Shown here: piece after piece, positions 34,401-47,278 of the stretch
Layout: each line of letters starts with the position of its first letter
How positions within the stretch are numbered: position 1 is the stretch's first letter
Source: Sipunculus nudus
Lineage: Eukaryota > Annelida > Sipuncula > Golfingiida > Sipunculidae
DNA: 64,000 bases
Direction of reading: 5' to 3'
NCBI GenBank assembly: GCA_026874595.1
Contig: CM049307.1
Span: forward strand, 49,961,178-50,025,177
The notes under the pieces: generated by a model
Database searches by the model: none
Seen by the model: the letters and a program-made list of their open reading frames with translations, nothing else
Told to the model about the DNA's origin: nothing
Made by a program: the position numbers and the translations under genes

Positions 34401-37400
34401 AAAAGAATTCTAATGAGCCCATGACAATTGTCTGAAAATGTATTGTTGCCCTATCCTACTATAATTTTAGCATTTGGGTGTGGCCCAACAAGAATTGTTT
34501 TGGCATTAAACTTTGAAGATACACGTCCTCTGCTGTACCTCCTCTGCTGTACATCTTCTCCTGTACGTCCTCTGCTGTACGTCCTCTGCTGTGCGTCCTC
34601 TCCTGTACGTCCTCTGCTGCATGTCCTCTGCTGTACGTCCTCTGCTGTTCGTCCTCTCCTGTACGTCCTCTGCTGTACGTCCTCTGCTGTACATCTTCTC
34701 CTATACGTCCTCTGCTGTACGTCCTCTGCTGTGGTTCCTCTGCTGTACGTCCTCTGCTGTACGTCCTCTGCTGTGCGTCCTCTCCTGTACGTCCTCTGCT
34801 GTACGTCCTCTCCTGTACGTCCTCGCCTGTATGTCCTCTGCTGTACCTCCTCTGCTGTACATCTTCTCCTGTACGTCCTCTGCTGTACGTCCTCTGCTGT
34901 GCGTCCTCTCCTGTACGTCCTCTGCTGTACGTCCTCTGCTGTACGTCCTCTCCTGTACCTCTTCTTCTGTACCTCCTCTCCTGTCCGTCCTCTTCTATAT
35001 CTCCTCTCCTGTACGTCCTCTCCTGTACGTCCTCTGCTGTGGGTCCTCTCCTGTACATTGTCCTTTCCTGTACGTCCTTTCCTGTACGTCCTCTCCTGTA
35101 CGTCCTCTCCTGTACCTCCTCTCCTGTACCTCCTCTGCTTTACCTCCTCTCCTGTACCTCCTTTCCTGTACGTCTCCTGTACGTTCTCTCCTGTACGTCG
35201 TCTCCTGTAGGTCCTCCCCTGTGGCTCCTACCCTGTAGGTCCTCTCCTGTACGTCCTTTCCTGTACGTCCTCTCCTGTTCGTCCTCTCCTGTACGTCCTC
35301 TCCTGTACGTCCTCTCCCATATCTCCTCCCCTGTACATCCTTCCCTGTACGTCCTCCCCTGTATGCTGTCCTCCCCTGTACGCTTTCCTCTCCTGTACGT
35401 CGACTCCTGTACGTCCTATGCTGTACGTCCTATGCTGTACGTCCTCTCCTGTACGTCCTCTTCTGTACCTCCTCTCCTGTACGTCCTCTTCTGTACCTCC
35501 TCTCCTGTACGTTCTTTCCTGTACGTCCTCTCCTGTATGTCCTCTCTTGTACCTCCTCTCCTGTACGTCCTCTCCTGTACGTCCTCTCCTGTATGTCCTC
35601 TCCTGTACCTCCTCTCCTGTACGTTGTCCTCTCCTGTACCTCCTCTCCTGTACCTCCTCTCCTGTACGTTGTCCTCGGAGTACCTTCATAACGCATTCCC
35701 TGTGCCAATATCGAACCCTGCCTGGTTTATTTCTCCCCGTTTCTCGAAACCGTTTATTGGGCTGAGAACCACACTAAACCCCGGATGTCACAGGTCGCAT
35801 GTCGAAATTATATACAAACCGCTAGTAAATAAAACACAAACCTGTCCAGCCTGGGAGAACTGCGTCTAGGATATCGCTTCTGTAGCCAAAGTTATACATG
35901 TAGGTTGGAGGGACCTCTGCGGCCTGGAACTTGAGAGACGTGTCGGCTGCAGTTCCGAAGGCCAAGTCATTGAATAACTAAATTTCAAACAAGAACATAA
36001 AAACAACAACAATTATATTTTATTTATAAATTAAAAATATTATATATTTATTTATTATATCTATTTTAATTATTTATATAATATAATTGTATTATTGCCT
36101 CAGCCATTAAGGTATGTGTTCTACCCTTTGTGTAGGTGTGTGTTTGTTAACATCATAACCCACAAACCATGAACGAAATCTCATGAAAATTTCAAGGAAT
36201 GATCAAATGAAGAATTGATTCCTTTGAAATCATGTTTCTAATTATACATTGTATTCATATTTTGTTTAATACCAATATTGTTCAAATTTACAAGAGCACA
36301 AATAACAGTGTACAAAACACCACATATTGCGACAAATAAACCGACCTTTAATGACCACATACAGGAATTATTAATCATGATCGTATTTCTCAGAGTACTG
36401 CACTGAGTGATCACATGGTCAGACAAAAGGAAATGTGGCAAAGCCTAAAATTATAACGAAGATATTTTAATATGCCCCATTTCCACCGCCTTTAATCTCT
36501 TTATTCTCTTTAAATCCATAAAATAACTTTCGGATGCTTACTTCCAGGGCTATCGAAATTTTTAATTTTCACTTGTATATTATCGGTCTAGGTCTAGCAA
36601 AGGGCCCCATCCGACTTTGCATGTAGTAGTAAGGATAAATATTCCAGACACTGTATACAGTAGACAGCCGTTTTTCCGATAGATCCACTGGACTGAACAA
36701 CCTGAATGCAGGCCCTGTTGACTCGTAATTACAAATTTTCATGTGAACTTTTTACTTTTCCATGCTTGAAAAATAGTTCGTTAATACGAATAAATTTTCA
36801 TAAAATTTCGGAAAAACAAATTTTCGGAAAAAAGACGTATTATATATATACCATATGTATTCATGCTTATAAATGGTCCCATTAATTTCATGTTCACACA
36901 GATCTATCAGACGGGGATCGTTGTTTTCATGAGATAAGTAAGAAACTGAAGACAATGAATCATTCATTCCTAACAAATGATTAATAAACTGATTCTTATA
37001 ACTGACACGTTTTCACACATTCGCAATTAACATTAAATATAGTGCTGTGACAACTGTTACTGTTCGTTAGAATATGGTACAAGATTATTGTAATTCTTAG
37101 CTGATTCTCGGCAAAATCTAAAATCTTCCCCCATTTCCACCCCCTTCTCTGTAAACCTTGGCTATCGCCTATTGTTTTCGGGGAGGCAGATACATATATA
37201 GCCAAATTTGAGTAAAGAGATTCTTCCGAATAATTTAGCGATAGAAATAATACTGAAATGAACTCCTACATTATTCAATCCGTTCCTGTTGGAGACCAGG
37301 TCTTGTTTGTGGGGCCATCCCGTGTATTGGAATATCGTAGCTGCCGTAAGCTGCTCGAGCCTCTCTGGAGGTTCAAGTGCCAGGGTGAGGAGAAGGGCTC

Positions 37401-40400
37401 CGTCAATCATGGTACGGAAGGTGGTCAGGTTTACTCCTTCTTCAACTGTACATGACAAAGCATAAGAACGGGGGGCATCAGAAAATGTTAATTATCCCAT
37501 GAAAGCCTCACCACAAAAATACCCATGTTTATGTTATTTGCCTTGAAACAATTCTTTTTCAATAAATTTTAAAGGACTTCATTACTCTCTTCACTCCATT
37601 TATATACCAACGCCGCCTTTACCAAAACTCCCTAAGCAGCAAAGTCATATTCTTGTGATTACGATTTTGCGCAGTATTATACCGCTTCTGCATATAAGCG
37701 ACACCTAGTGACCATTCAAGGGAACACATAACCTGGGAGCGAGAGGTTCGTTGCTCGTTGATTGTTTCCTACGCCAATGACAGGGAATTGATTACAAAAG
37801 TGAGTTGATAAGTACGATTTCCACTGCAGGGGACTGAAATGTAATTCTAGCTACTGTCTAACGTAAATGAGAAATATATAAAACATCTAAATTGTTACAA
37901 GTTTGAATACTAATTGGCGCTGTGAAGCAAATTACCGTAAATAACGATAATATATAATAAGATGCATTACCATGAATAAAATTATCGTATTTAGAAAATA
38001 TCCTACTTACACAGAAAGCTGATTTTGGAACAGAATCGAATTCAAAGTGATAGATATTTCACCTGAAATATTTCGATCAGATGATCAGATCTCCAGACCT
38101 TTCTAATGACACTACTGACACCTGTCTGCACACGCCAGAGGATCGTTAAGCACAGTGCTCTGTACTCCTTACGCAGTGGGTATACACTGCAAATGTTCCA
38201 TATTTATTTTGTTTTAATCGCTGCTAAATTTAGCACGATTTGCAGGGTTTTGCCATCAGACGCTGGACCAGGGCCAAGCATTGTAATTAAGTCCGATGAG
38301 AAAATTAAGGGTTAAAAACTTGGAATTCGATACACAATGCAGTGGGAAAAACGAAAGATATATAGGACACTAGAAAATGGGGACCCGACGGGTCCCATTG
38401 CAGAGGAAGGGAATATTGCCGCGTAGTGAGTCCCTTGACCCGAAAGGTAGCGACGTCTGGTGGTCGATATGAAACCAATTATTTATGTGTTTGTGGTAAT
38501 GGGCTAAGCCGAAGGTCAACAATGGCGAGGTGGTAAGCGCGACTTATCAACAGTTCTGTGATGTAATGCTGTCGTGAATTGAATTGTGTGCAAGTGGATC
38601 GGCCAATTGATGTGCATTCTGTGAGTTACGGCATGTGACTGACGCTGATAGCAAAACCGGCCCACTGTCATGGCCCGTTTTTGCTGACTTCTGAGACAAA
38701 CAAACATACAGGGCAATTTTAGTAGTTTAAAGATTGTATAACCACTGCGTAAGGCAAGTAAAAGGAATGTAAAAGTGTGTATGCCAGTAAGAATGGTCTA
38801 TTAAAAGGAAATGTCGTTTATTTTCAACTTAGTGCGTTCAACACCTCAGAATATTATGACGGGTGTAAATTTCCGTAGTATCAATATGTAATAGCAAATA
38901 AGTTAAATTAAAATATTTAAATTTGTTTCATTTTACACCTACTGTCTAGAAGGACGGGTCCAACCTCGTTGCTGGTCACTCCACTAATTAACGGGACTTT
39001 GTGGAACCTGTTCGCTCTGCGCATGTTGAATGGCTCGTCCGGTAGGAATCCACCGGACCCATCAACAACAGGAACGAAACCGAGGCTGAATCTACCGGGC
39101 TAAAACAAAATGGCAATTGTACTTTACTTGGCACCTAACCTCAACAGATTGTAATATCACTTTTGCTGACAGAAGTTTGTTTTGAATATTAAGAATATTT
39201 ATTATATATGTAGTTCTGAACAATAAATACTCGTTTTCAGAAGAACATTAACGTCCGTAAATGTCTCGAGATAATGTATTTGAGAAGACACATACGGTTA
39301 TGCTCGAATCCTTTGGCAGAGTATATATGTGTGAAAATACTATCTAGTCCAATTCATTCTAGGAGTCCGAGTCTTTTGGGAGCGCGAGTCAAGAAGAACG
39401 ATAAAATGAAACTTTGAGATTATTATGTGTATTGATATAAGTAAATTTAGTTAACCTTTGGTTTTCCTTGAATGTTTAATTAAATTTAGCTCTCGATGCA
39501 AAACTAAAGTTTGGTATATTTAAAGTGTATATATACAAACACACACACATATATAAATATAAAGGTAAATTAGGGGTCAACTGCACGTTAAATTACATCC
39601 TGTGTAGAATACGTAACGAGGTATGTACCTTGGTAGTTTCGTCGACTGAGTTGGTTATCTTTGTAGTTTCGTCGGTCATCTATGTTTATATTGTCCATAT
39701 TGAGGTCTACCTCTGGAGTTGATCACTTAGAGAACCACAATTTTATAGGTTGGACCAGGTTACATATACTCGGCTCACTTTAGCTTAATGAAATCATAAA
39801 TGCCTTGGCAAATGCAAGTGAACTCGGCTCGGCTCGATTTAAGTCTATATCTCGTCTAATGGCGCCGGTCTCTGCATCCATGAACTATTATTAATCACTT
39901 GCCTTATACCAATATCGACGTGCGACCTACGGCATGTGGATTTTAGTGTGTACGCAAATGACAGCACCGGTAACGCTTTTAGGACCACGGCAAAATTTTT
40001 AAATTACAGTAGGATTACAGGTCTTGTCCATATAATTCCTCCAATTAATGTTAAAGGCCTATCTTGAGCCGACAGGGACAAGAAGGCTGGATATTTTAGA
40101 CATATGTTAAGCTGAACAAACTTGTCAATGACAATGTGTCTTGTAATGTCTGGCAAAACCTTCAGCTCTCTGAGTTAACAAATGTTCAAAAGACCCTTTA
40201 TCAAGGAAGAAAGTATATTTTTTGTTACCAACATATAGGTTGATATTTGCTTGCACTGGGGACTTTGCCTTGACTGCACAGGGTTACACAAATTGTCTGT
40301 ACTGCAAGTTACACATATTGCTAGAAGTTAAAGCAAACATTTACTAAATGTTTTGCGAAAACCATTTTCATTTAGCTGCAGGCGCATACCACACATTCCT

Positions 40401-43400
40401 TCATTTGGTTATATAAGTTATATAATGTTGTAATTAGGTTTGAAAAAAAAATGTTTGCTGTTCGTGACCTTTCTAGTTCAGTAATGGCGTTAGGTTAGAA
40501 GAAAAGGATAATGAAATAGTTTGAAAACAAAGATCGTGACAACCTATGCAAAAGATAAAGAGATCACTGATGGATACGCATGACCTACGTAAACTTCCGG
40601 TCTGACTTCTCTCAGTAACATCGCGTCTACCCCTCTCAGACAAGAAATCATATCTGCATTGGGAGATGTGGGACAGTCAAGTTGCAACGCAGCCTGGCGG
40701 GTAAAGTTGGCACTAATTCCGGTTGGTGGGTTGGCGGACCAGATAGCGGTATCTGTGCCGCTGATCATCATTGCCTGCTGGAACAGACCTGCAAATACAA
40801 ATATTATTTTTTTCTGTGTTACCACTTTTTAGTTTATGCAACATAACAACAACATATAATAAGAAAAAGTATCAAACTATATGGGGGTAAACAGAAAACA
40901 AGTATAAACCAGTCCTAACTTGACCAAATAAATTTAACAGCACGGAATACATCTTGGGAAGATTATGGTGTAATATTTGCATTTATGTGAAGAGCTAAAG
41001 AACAGGAGTTCTGAGTCATTCGGTTTTACATTGGCTTTAGATCCTCTCAAATCTTTGCCAAATGAATCGCTTTATTATGAAAAGCGACACCTTGATAAAA
41101 TTTTGAAAGCAAAATAAAGTATGAAAAAATAGTCTTTTATCCGAAGTATTGCCTTTGGTAGCTATGAATACTGCCGGCTGCAGTAATGGCTGCAGGCAGA
41201 TGTTCTTAGCTGTTTTTATACAGTTTAATAGACTCATGTTCTGTTTGAAGTTTGACGTTTTATATATTATGTATACCTTTTAAAACTTGCTTTAATAAAG
41301 TTTTAAGATGCTATAAGATTGACATCGGAGTTCAATTAATTATTTTATATATTTGGGCATGTTTATATGTGTGTGTGTGTGTGTGTGTTTTTAGGTAACT
41401 AAGAATTGCAACAGATAGTTCCACATGCAGTTTAGAGAAACAAGTCTTGGTATCGTTTGGTACCGTCAACGGGCAAAATTTGTTTGGTTATCGGCAGCAT
41501 TTGTTACGATATGGCTTGCTGAATCCTTCCACAAGGGAGTTTCAACAGATGTGGGATAATACTTTTGTCGGGTTTTTGTTCGTGTGGGTTTCAAATTGGC
41601 AAAATTTGCGAAAAGGAAAATAAAACCTTCTTCAATAAGACGCCCTGACAACACAGGTGAATATCCTACTGTAGCCACATTGACATTTTATATACATTAT
41701 CTATGTCGCAAGGCAAACATTATTGCCCTTATTAATAATAATAGATATTTTATATAACCTGTATTAGGCTGTTTATAAAAAGAACCCGAAATTATGAATA
41801 CTATATCTTCCACATGATCAGCCTATAATTAATAAGGATTTCGACTTCTTCATTATTCCTTTGGTCCTTCTCAAACGGTTAAGATTTCTGAGAGCAAATT
41901 GAACAGTTCATACAATAAAAGTTCGATACATTATGTGTAATTTACTGTATGGTGAGATCGCGTTAAGGAACCCTCCTGGCACATTTAACAAAAAGTGGAA
42001 CTCGCGAAATTTTAATCTCGCGATTATTTAAATAACCACAGAAACCAACCTTCGCTCATTGGTGACAAGAGGAGAAGTCCTACAGCGGCCCCTCCTGCGC
42101 TCTGGCCGTAGATTGTCACCCTGTTTGGGTCTCCTCCGAAAGCAGCGATGTTCTCCTGGACGAACCTTAGTGCTGCCACCTGGTCCAACATTCCCCAGTT
42201 GCCAGGGGCAACCGGATCCTCAGTAGATATGAAACCTGTGGCAATAGAAGAAGTCAACTACCGCTTACAGTCTGCATGGGTGATTTGCTGAAAAACGAAA
42301 GTTAAGCATGTTTGTTACCGCCACCAGAACATGATCACCAGCGTGTACATGGTGAAAATTTAAGTTACTTAGCATATGCTCACTTAACTGATTAAATTTT
42401 GGACTTACCACTAGGGAAAAAAGCCGAACAAGAACTTTAATGCAAATATGAACAGAGTTTTATGTAAAAAAAACCTGGAAATGCTTCGTACATATTTTTC
42501 GTTAGTACCATTGACGTCATAGGAACAGATCCTCATTATGTATGCGCCATTCCACATGCATTCATAGCAGAGAAGGCGGAACCGAGCGGTTATATAGAGT
42601 TTACTGAGTTAAGGGGTGAACCCACCAAGGCCATCACGCGCCTCGACACAACGCGAAGCGAACCAACACAGAAATTAAGCGACGCACAAGAACTCTTGGT
42701 TGTGTCGGTTTGCGACGCCTAGCGTGTTGTGTAGTGTGTCGTGCAGCCAAAGTAACAAAGCAAATGACCAAAACACTCGCTCCACACAGTCTTTGGGTTC
42801 ACGACAAGGAGAATGCCGGGTGTTCGCGGGAAGTTGTCTCGGTTTGCGTCGCCTAGCGTGTTGTGTGTAAAGTATGTCGTGCGTCAAATTCCACTGCACG
42901 ATCTTGGTCAAGCTGTGTCGCAACAAGCCGACGCAACTCGACACGACCTTCCATCGCACGACAAATCGAACATGCTCGATCGTATCGTGGGGCCCGCGAT
43001 GCAAAGCTGATACTCCTGTCGTGCCGTGTGCTTCTCCACTCCTGGTCCACTGCGGACGTCGGGAAAAATTCGACGTCATCTGTATCGTGGCGTGTCGAGA
43101 GGCGTGTTAACCCATGTGTCGGCTTTGGTGGGTTCACGCCTTTACACATATAAATAAAACTCTTTCTTGTCTATGCGAGGGAACCAAACAGTGCAAGTCG
43201 CCACCAACAGCCGGGTCAACATAGAATCTTTTATCAGATCATATATTTTATAATATGAGATTAAGTATATCCGACGCGTTACAATGTAGCACAACAAAAT
43301 CGACGTGGGTATAGTATAAACATGGGAAAGACATTTGTCGGATATATATATATATATATCATCTTTCTGTCACCTACATTGATCTTAGTAGCTGCGCTAG

Positions 43401-45377
43401 GTGCGATGATATAGAGCGAAACGAAGGATAGGAAAATTGGGGTTATTTGCTTGAAACATTAGGCCAATGTGAGGTCTCTCCACTAGCCGATGTCATGTCC
43501 AAATTTATATGTTGCGATACCGATAAACGTCGCACATTAAAGATCACAAAAGTGTAGTATATTATCTGAAATACTTTTTAACGAGAGTTTCCTTCAAAAC
43601 TTACTTACCGATAGCTCCTAGTCTGTAGTTGGCTGACACCGCTACGACGTCACGTGACGCCAGGAAATGGCCGGGATACTGGAAGTTGGCGGATGTCTGA
43701 TAAGCTCCGCCGTGGAAGAAAACCATCACAGGGTAAGGGCCGGGGGTGGCCGAATTCTGTGAATGAGATAAAGAGGCTTTCATTAACTCGTCATCAAGCA
43801 GGTATCCCAAATAAAGGGTGGTCGAGGCCGGGGGGGGGGGGTGTAGGCAGACACGACAACTATGAAGTTCAACTATCTGTTGCCATCACTCTTTTTATGA
43901 CTGTTTTATAAAGCAGTTACGCTCCATTTAATATATACTCATTTGTCCAATTATCAAAAAAATATTAGAATTTATATTAAAGAAGAAGGGAAGAGGATAA
44001 ATTTACAGAAAAACTCTTGGAAATACATTTTTGTATGTATTTTAAGTGATGTTTTGTTAAAGGCAACCGTATTGCCAGATGTGAGAAATATCGCGGGTTG
44101 TTTTATTAAACTGTGCTTATATAGCAGATCAGAGAGACGATAGTCTGAGTATTTCAAATATATAAATTACTTTATCGCTTTAACTGATTGGAAAACAAGG
44201 GCCAAGAGGCACAGATAGTCCCTCGCCATATGTTTACCAAGGAATCAGTGATACCTAGATTTTCCGAAATTTGGATAAGAACCCGTTTTAAAATAAACAA
44301 AACTTGCAAAATAGAAACTGGATAAAAAAGAAAGTGCATGATTAACTATTTAGTTATCCTGATAACAATGTTTTAACTTTGCCCAATGGGGGATGTAATT
44401 TGTAAACTGGACAGATTTGAACAAATAGATACCTGTCATGATTGTTGCAAAAAAATATGGCTGTAACATTTTATGCAGAATATCGCGAAACAGAGGTAAA
44501 GAGAGATAAACTGTAAAAGATTTTACACCATATATGGAAACATGTGAAATCAGAAAATTTCGCGATTTGAACTGCGGTGGAAACACTAGTCTGAAAATAA
44601 TCATAATCAATATAGTATTCACTGAATTCCCTTAGCTCCAAGAAATCCTTTGCACCTGATTTGAAGGCAAAAGTGTTCTTATTAACTGACTTATCTGAAG
44701 GAAAGTGAAAAAAAAGATAATTTTGGAGAGCAGAAAGTCGTTAAACAGAGGTGGCGCCACCTGCAGGTTGTAATCACATATTAGTCATGTGCTGAGTAAG
44801 TCTGTAAAATTTGTTGAAGAAAGTAACAACGGTCTTAGAGATATGTGGTAAAAGAATGGGGCGGGGCGGACGGACAGATGCAAACCATTTTAGTAGTCCT
44901 CCCTCCTACGGCGTTAGGGACTAATACATTTTAAAGCTATGTTGAAGCCCGGAAGGTTTGCGATACTGAGATCTAAGAAATACAAATAGCAGACCAATAT
45001 CTCATATTTATAAAAGGTTATAGTTCATGAGAAAATATATGGCATGATATAGCTGTATATAATCTATATAGAATACTAGGTTATGTCAAATAAATTTATA
45101 ATGAAATGACAAGCACATGTCGCGATCTCACAGCCCCTTATCATTATGATAACCTAAAATGCCTGGTATATAAAAATTGTTATTTCCTGAGCGAATATAT
45201 ATTACATACGATATATAACATAAAGTCATACAACAGTATGATTAAAAAAAAGTGAAACCATTCTTTAAACATAAATCATCCAAAATGCTCTCTTCTTCCT
45301 CTCGTTCATTTCCAAACGCAACGCAAACAAAACATGTAAAGCTAACAGAGACATTAATAGCTATTTCGCCCATATTA

Positions 45378-45409
<32 letters not shown>

Positions 45410-47092
45410 TCAGAGACAGAAAGACAGAGACGGGGTTTATATCGTTGACAGATCAGGTGCGGAAACAGAGTGATCTCTCGGGAAAAATCTGAACCTTTCG
45501 TGCAGAACCTTATTAATATTGATCTAATAATATGGTAGTCCTAAGGCAAACACACACACACACACTACCAGGGCGGGCTTGGGAGCGTATCGCTCCCATT
45601 GTTAACGTATTATCTGGAAAATACACCCACATATACGCTTAATTAAAAAAAAAACGGGACTACAGGCCTAATGCGATCCGGTGCAAATATGCATCAGTTA
45701 TATAATGCTTTGAACCATCATAACATGCTTGACAAATTTATGAAAAGTATTTGATTACTTCTCAGGTACAATCGTAAAAATACTGAAATACTGGCATGGA
45801 TGAACAAAACATTAAAATGATTATAAGTGGCACCACCAGTGGTGTATAAAAAGCCATCGAAGATGTATGGACATGCAAAATTTCTTGAAAACCAATCTTG
45901 AGCGATGTGAACAGATGCACGAAACCTAAAAACAATGTAGGTTGCGCCATAAGTTTTACATACAACAACAATATCCGAGATGTATGGACATGCACGATTT
46001 CAACCTAATATGTCAAATCACTCCTGCGCAGTAAGTAGGGACACAAACTGAGCAAAGATTTTTGTAGGTGGTGCCACCAGTCTTGTATACAACGCAATTA
46101 TCCGTGATAAACAAATATGCACAATTTCAGGCTTATATATCAAATCTCTCCTGAGAAATAAGCAGGGACAAACACTGTACAAAATTAAGACCTGTGGCCT
46201 AATCTGATACATTTGACAGTCTGCAAAAACTATAAATAGATTCAGAATGAAACCGATGCTCCCCGTGCAAAAAAAAAGGTCTTCGCAGGTAGCGCCACCA
46301 ATGCCTGAATTTCAAATATGACTCATGTGACCAACATTTGTGTTAAATATGGTGGTGCTTCCTGCTGCCGTTTCTGAGATTGTAATTTGTAATTGTAATT
46401 GTTATCATCACTGTGGATTGTGGGTCTAGGATTTCTATGCCGACAAAGCGTAACCAGCAGAGTCGTTCTCTTGCGAGTCCGATCCTGCGCAGTGTGGGGA
46501 TGCTTGTAATATGGCTAACACGGTGAATGCTTTGTGGCAAATCCCTGTGGCCAGAATTATACGTCGTGCATGGTTTTAAATTACCATGGATTGCAACATT
46601 ACAGCCATTTTTTTAAATATTACTACGGCAAAGAGGGGTTACCCCTAACAAATCCCCCACCCCCCGAAGCCCCTATTCTTAAACCCCAAAACGGCCACTG
46701 ACTATGAAATAAAAAAAATCAAAGTATACAGTTTTAAACCTTGAACTGAATTAATTCTAGGATATGAGGAGCTGGACCGGGGACTAACGTGTGGAGTTTG
46801 GATGTTGACATGCAGACAGTCCTCGGAGTAGTTGTCAAACAAAGGGTGAGTGATGCCGACGTTAGAATGACGCTGGATACACGCCGTCCCCATTCTTGTC
46901 GCTTGAAAAGGCTCAGCCCAGTTGTCTGGCTCCTGGGGTGCCTGGAAAACAAGAACTGATTTGATAAAGACACATACAAATAAACCCCTGCGATGAAATA
47001 AGCAATATTAATCGAAACAAATTACGTCTGCATAATTAATTTAAACAATGAAAACAGCAAACAGCTAACCATTCCTAGGTTATAAGTTGATA

Positions 47093-47129
<37 letters not shown>

Positions 47130-47230
47130 TCATCACTACTGTTGTTATTATTACTGTCCCTGCGAGGGTTTGATGTCTCCAACAACATCTTGTTATTATT
47201 AATATTATTATTATTATTATAATTATTATA

Positions 47231-47278
<48 letters not shown>

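Noticed and set aside
34428..35869. Long frames of 199-276 codons encoding Cys/Ser/Leu-rich or Arg/Glu-rich periodic proteins
   Set aside because: They are produced by a 14-bp tandem unit without stop codons, so several frames on both strands are open at once. The array lies inside gene B intron 8.
42675..43153. Overlapping frames of 65-134 codons on both strands
   Set aside because: They come from the GC-rich CGACAC/GTGTCG interior of a miniature transposon. The right-arm copy at 59826-60338 produces a similar set.
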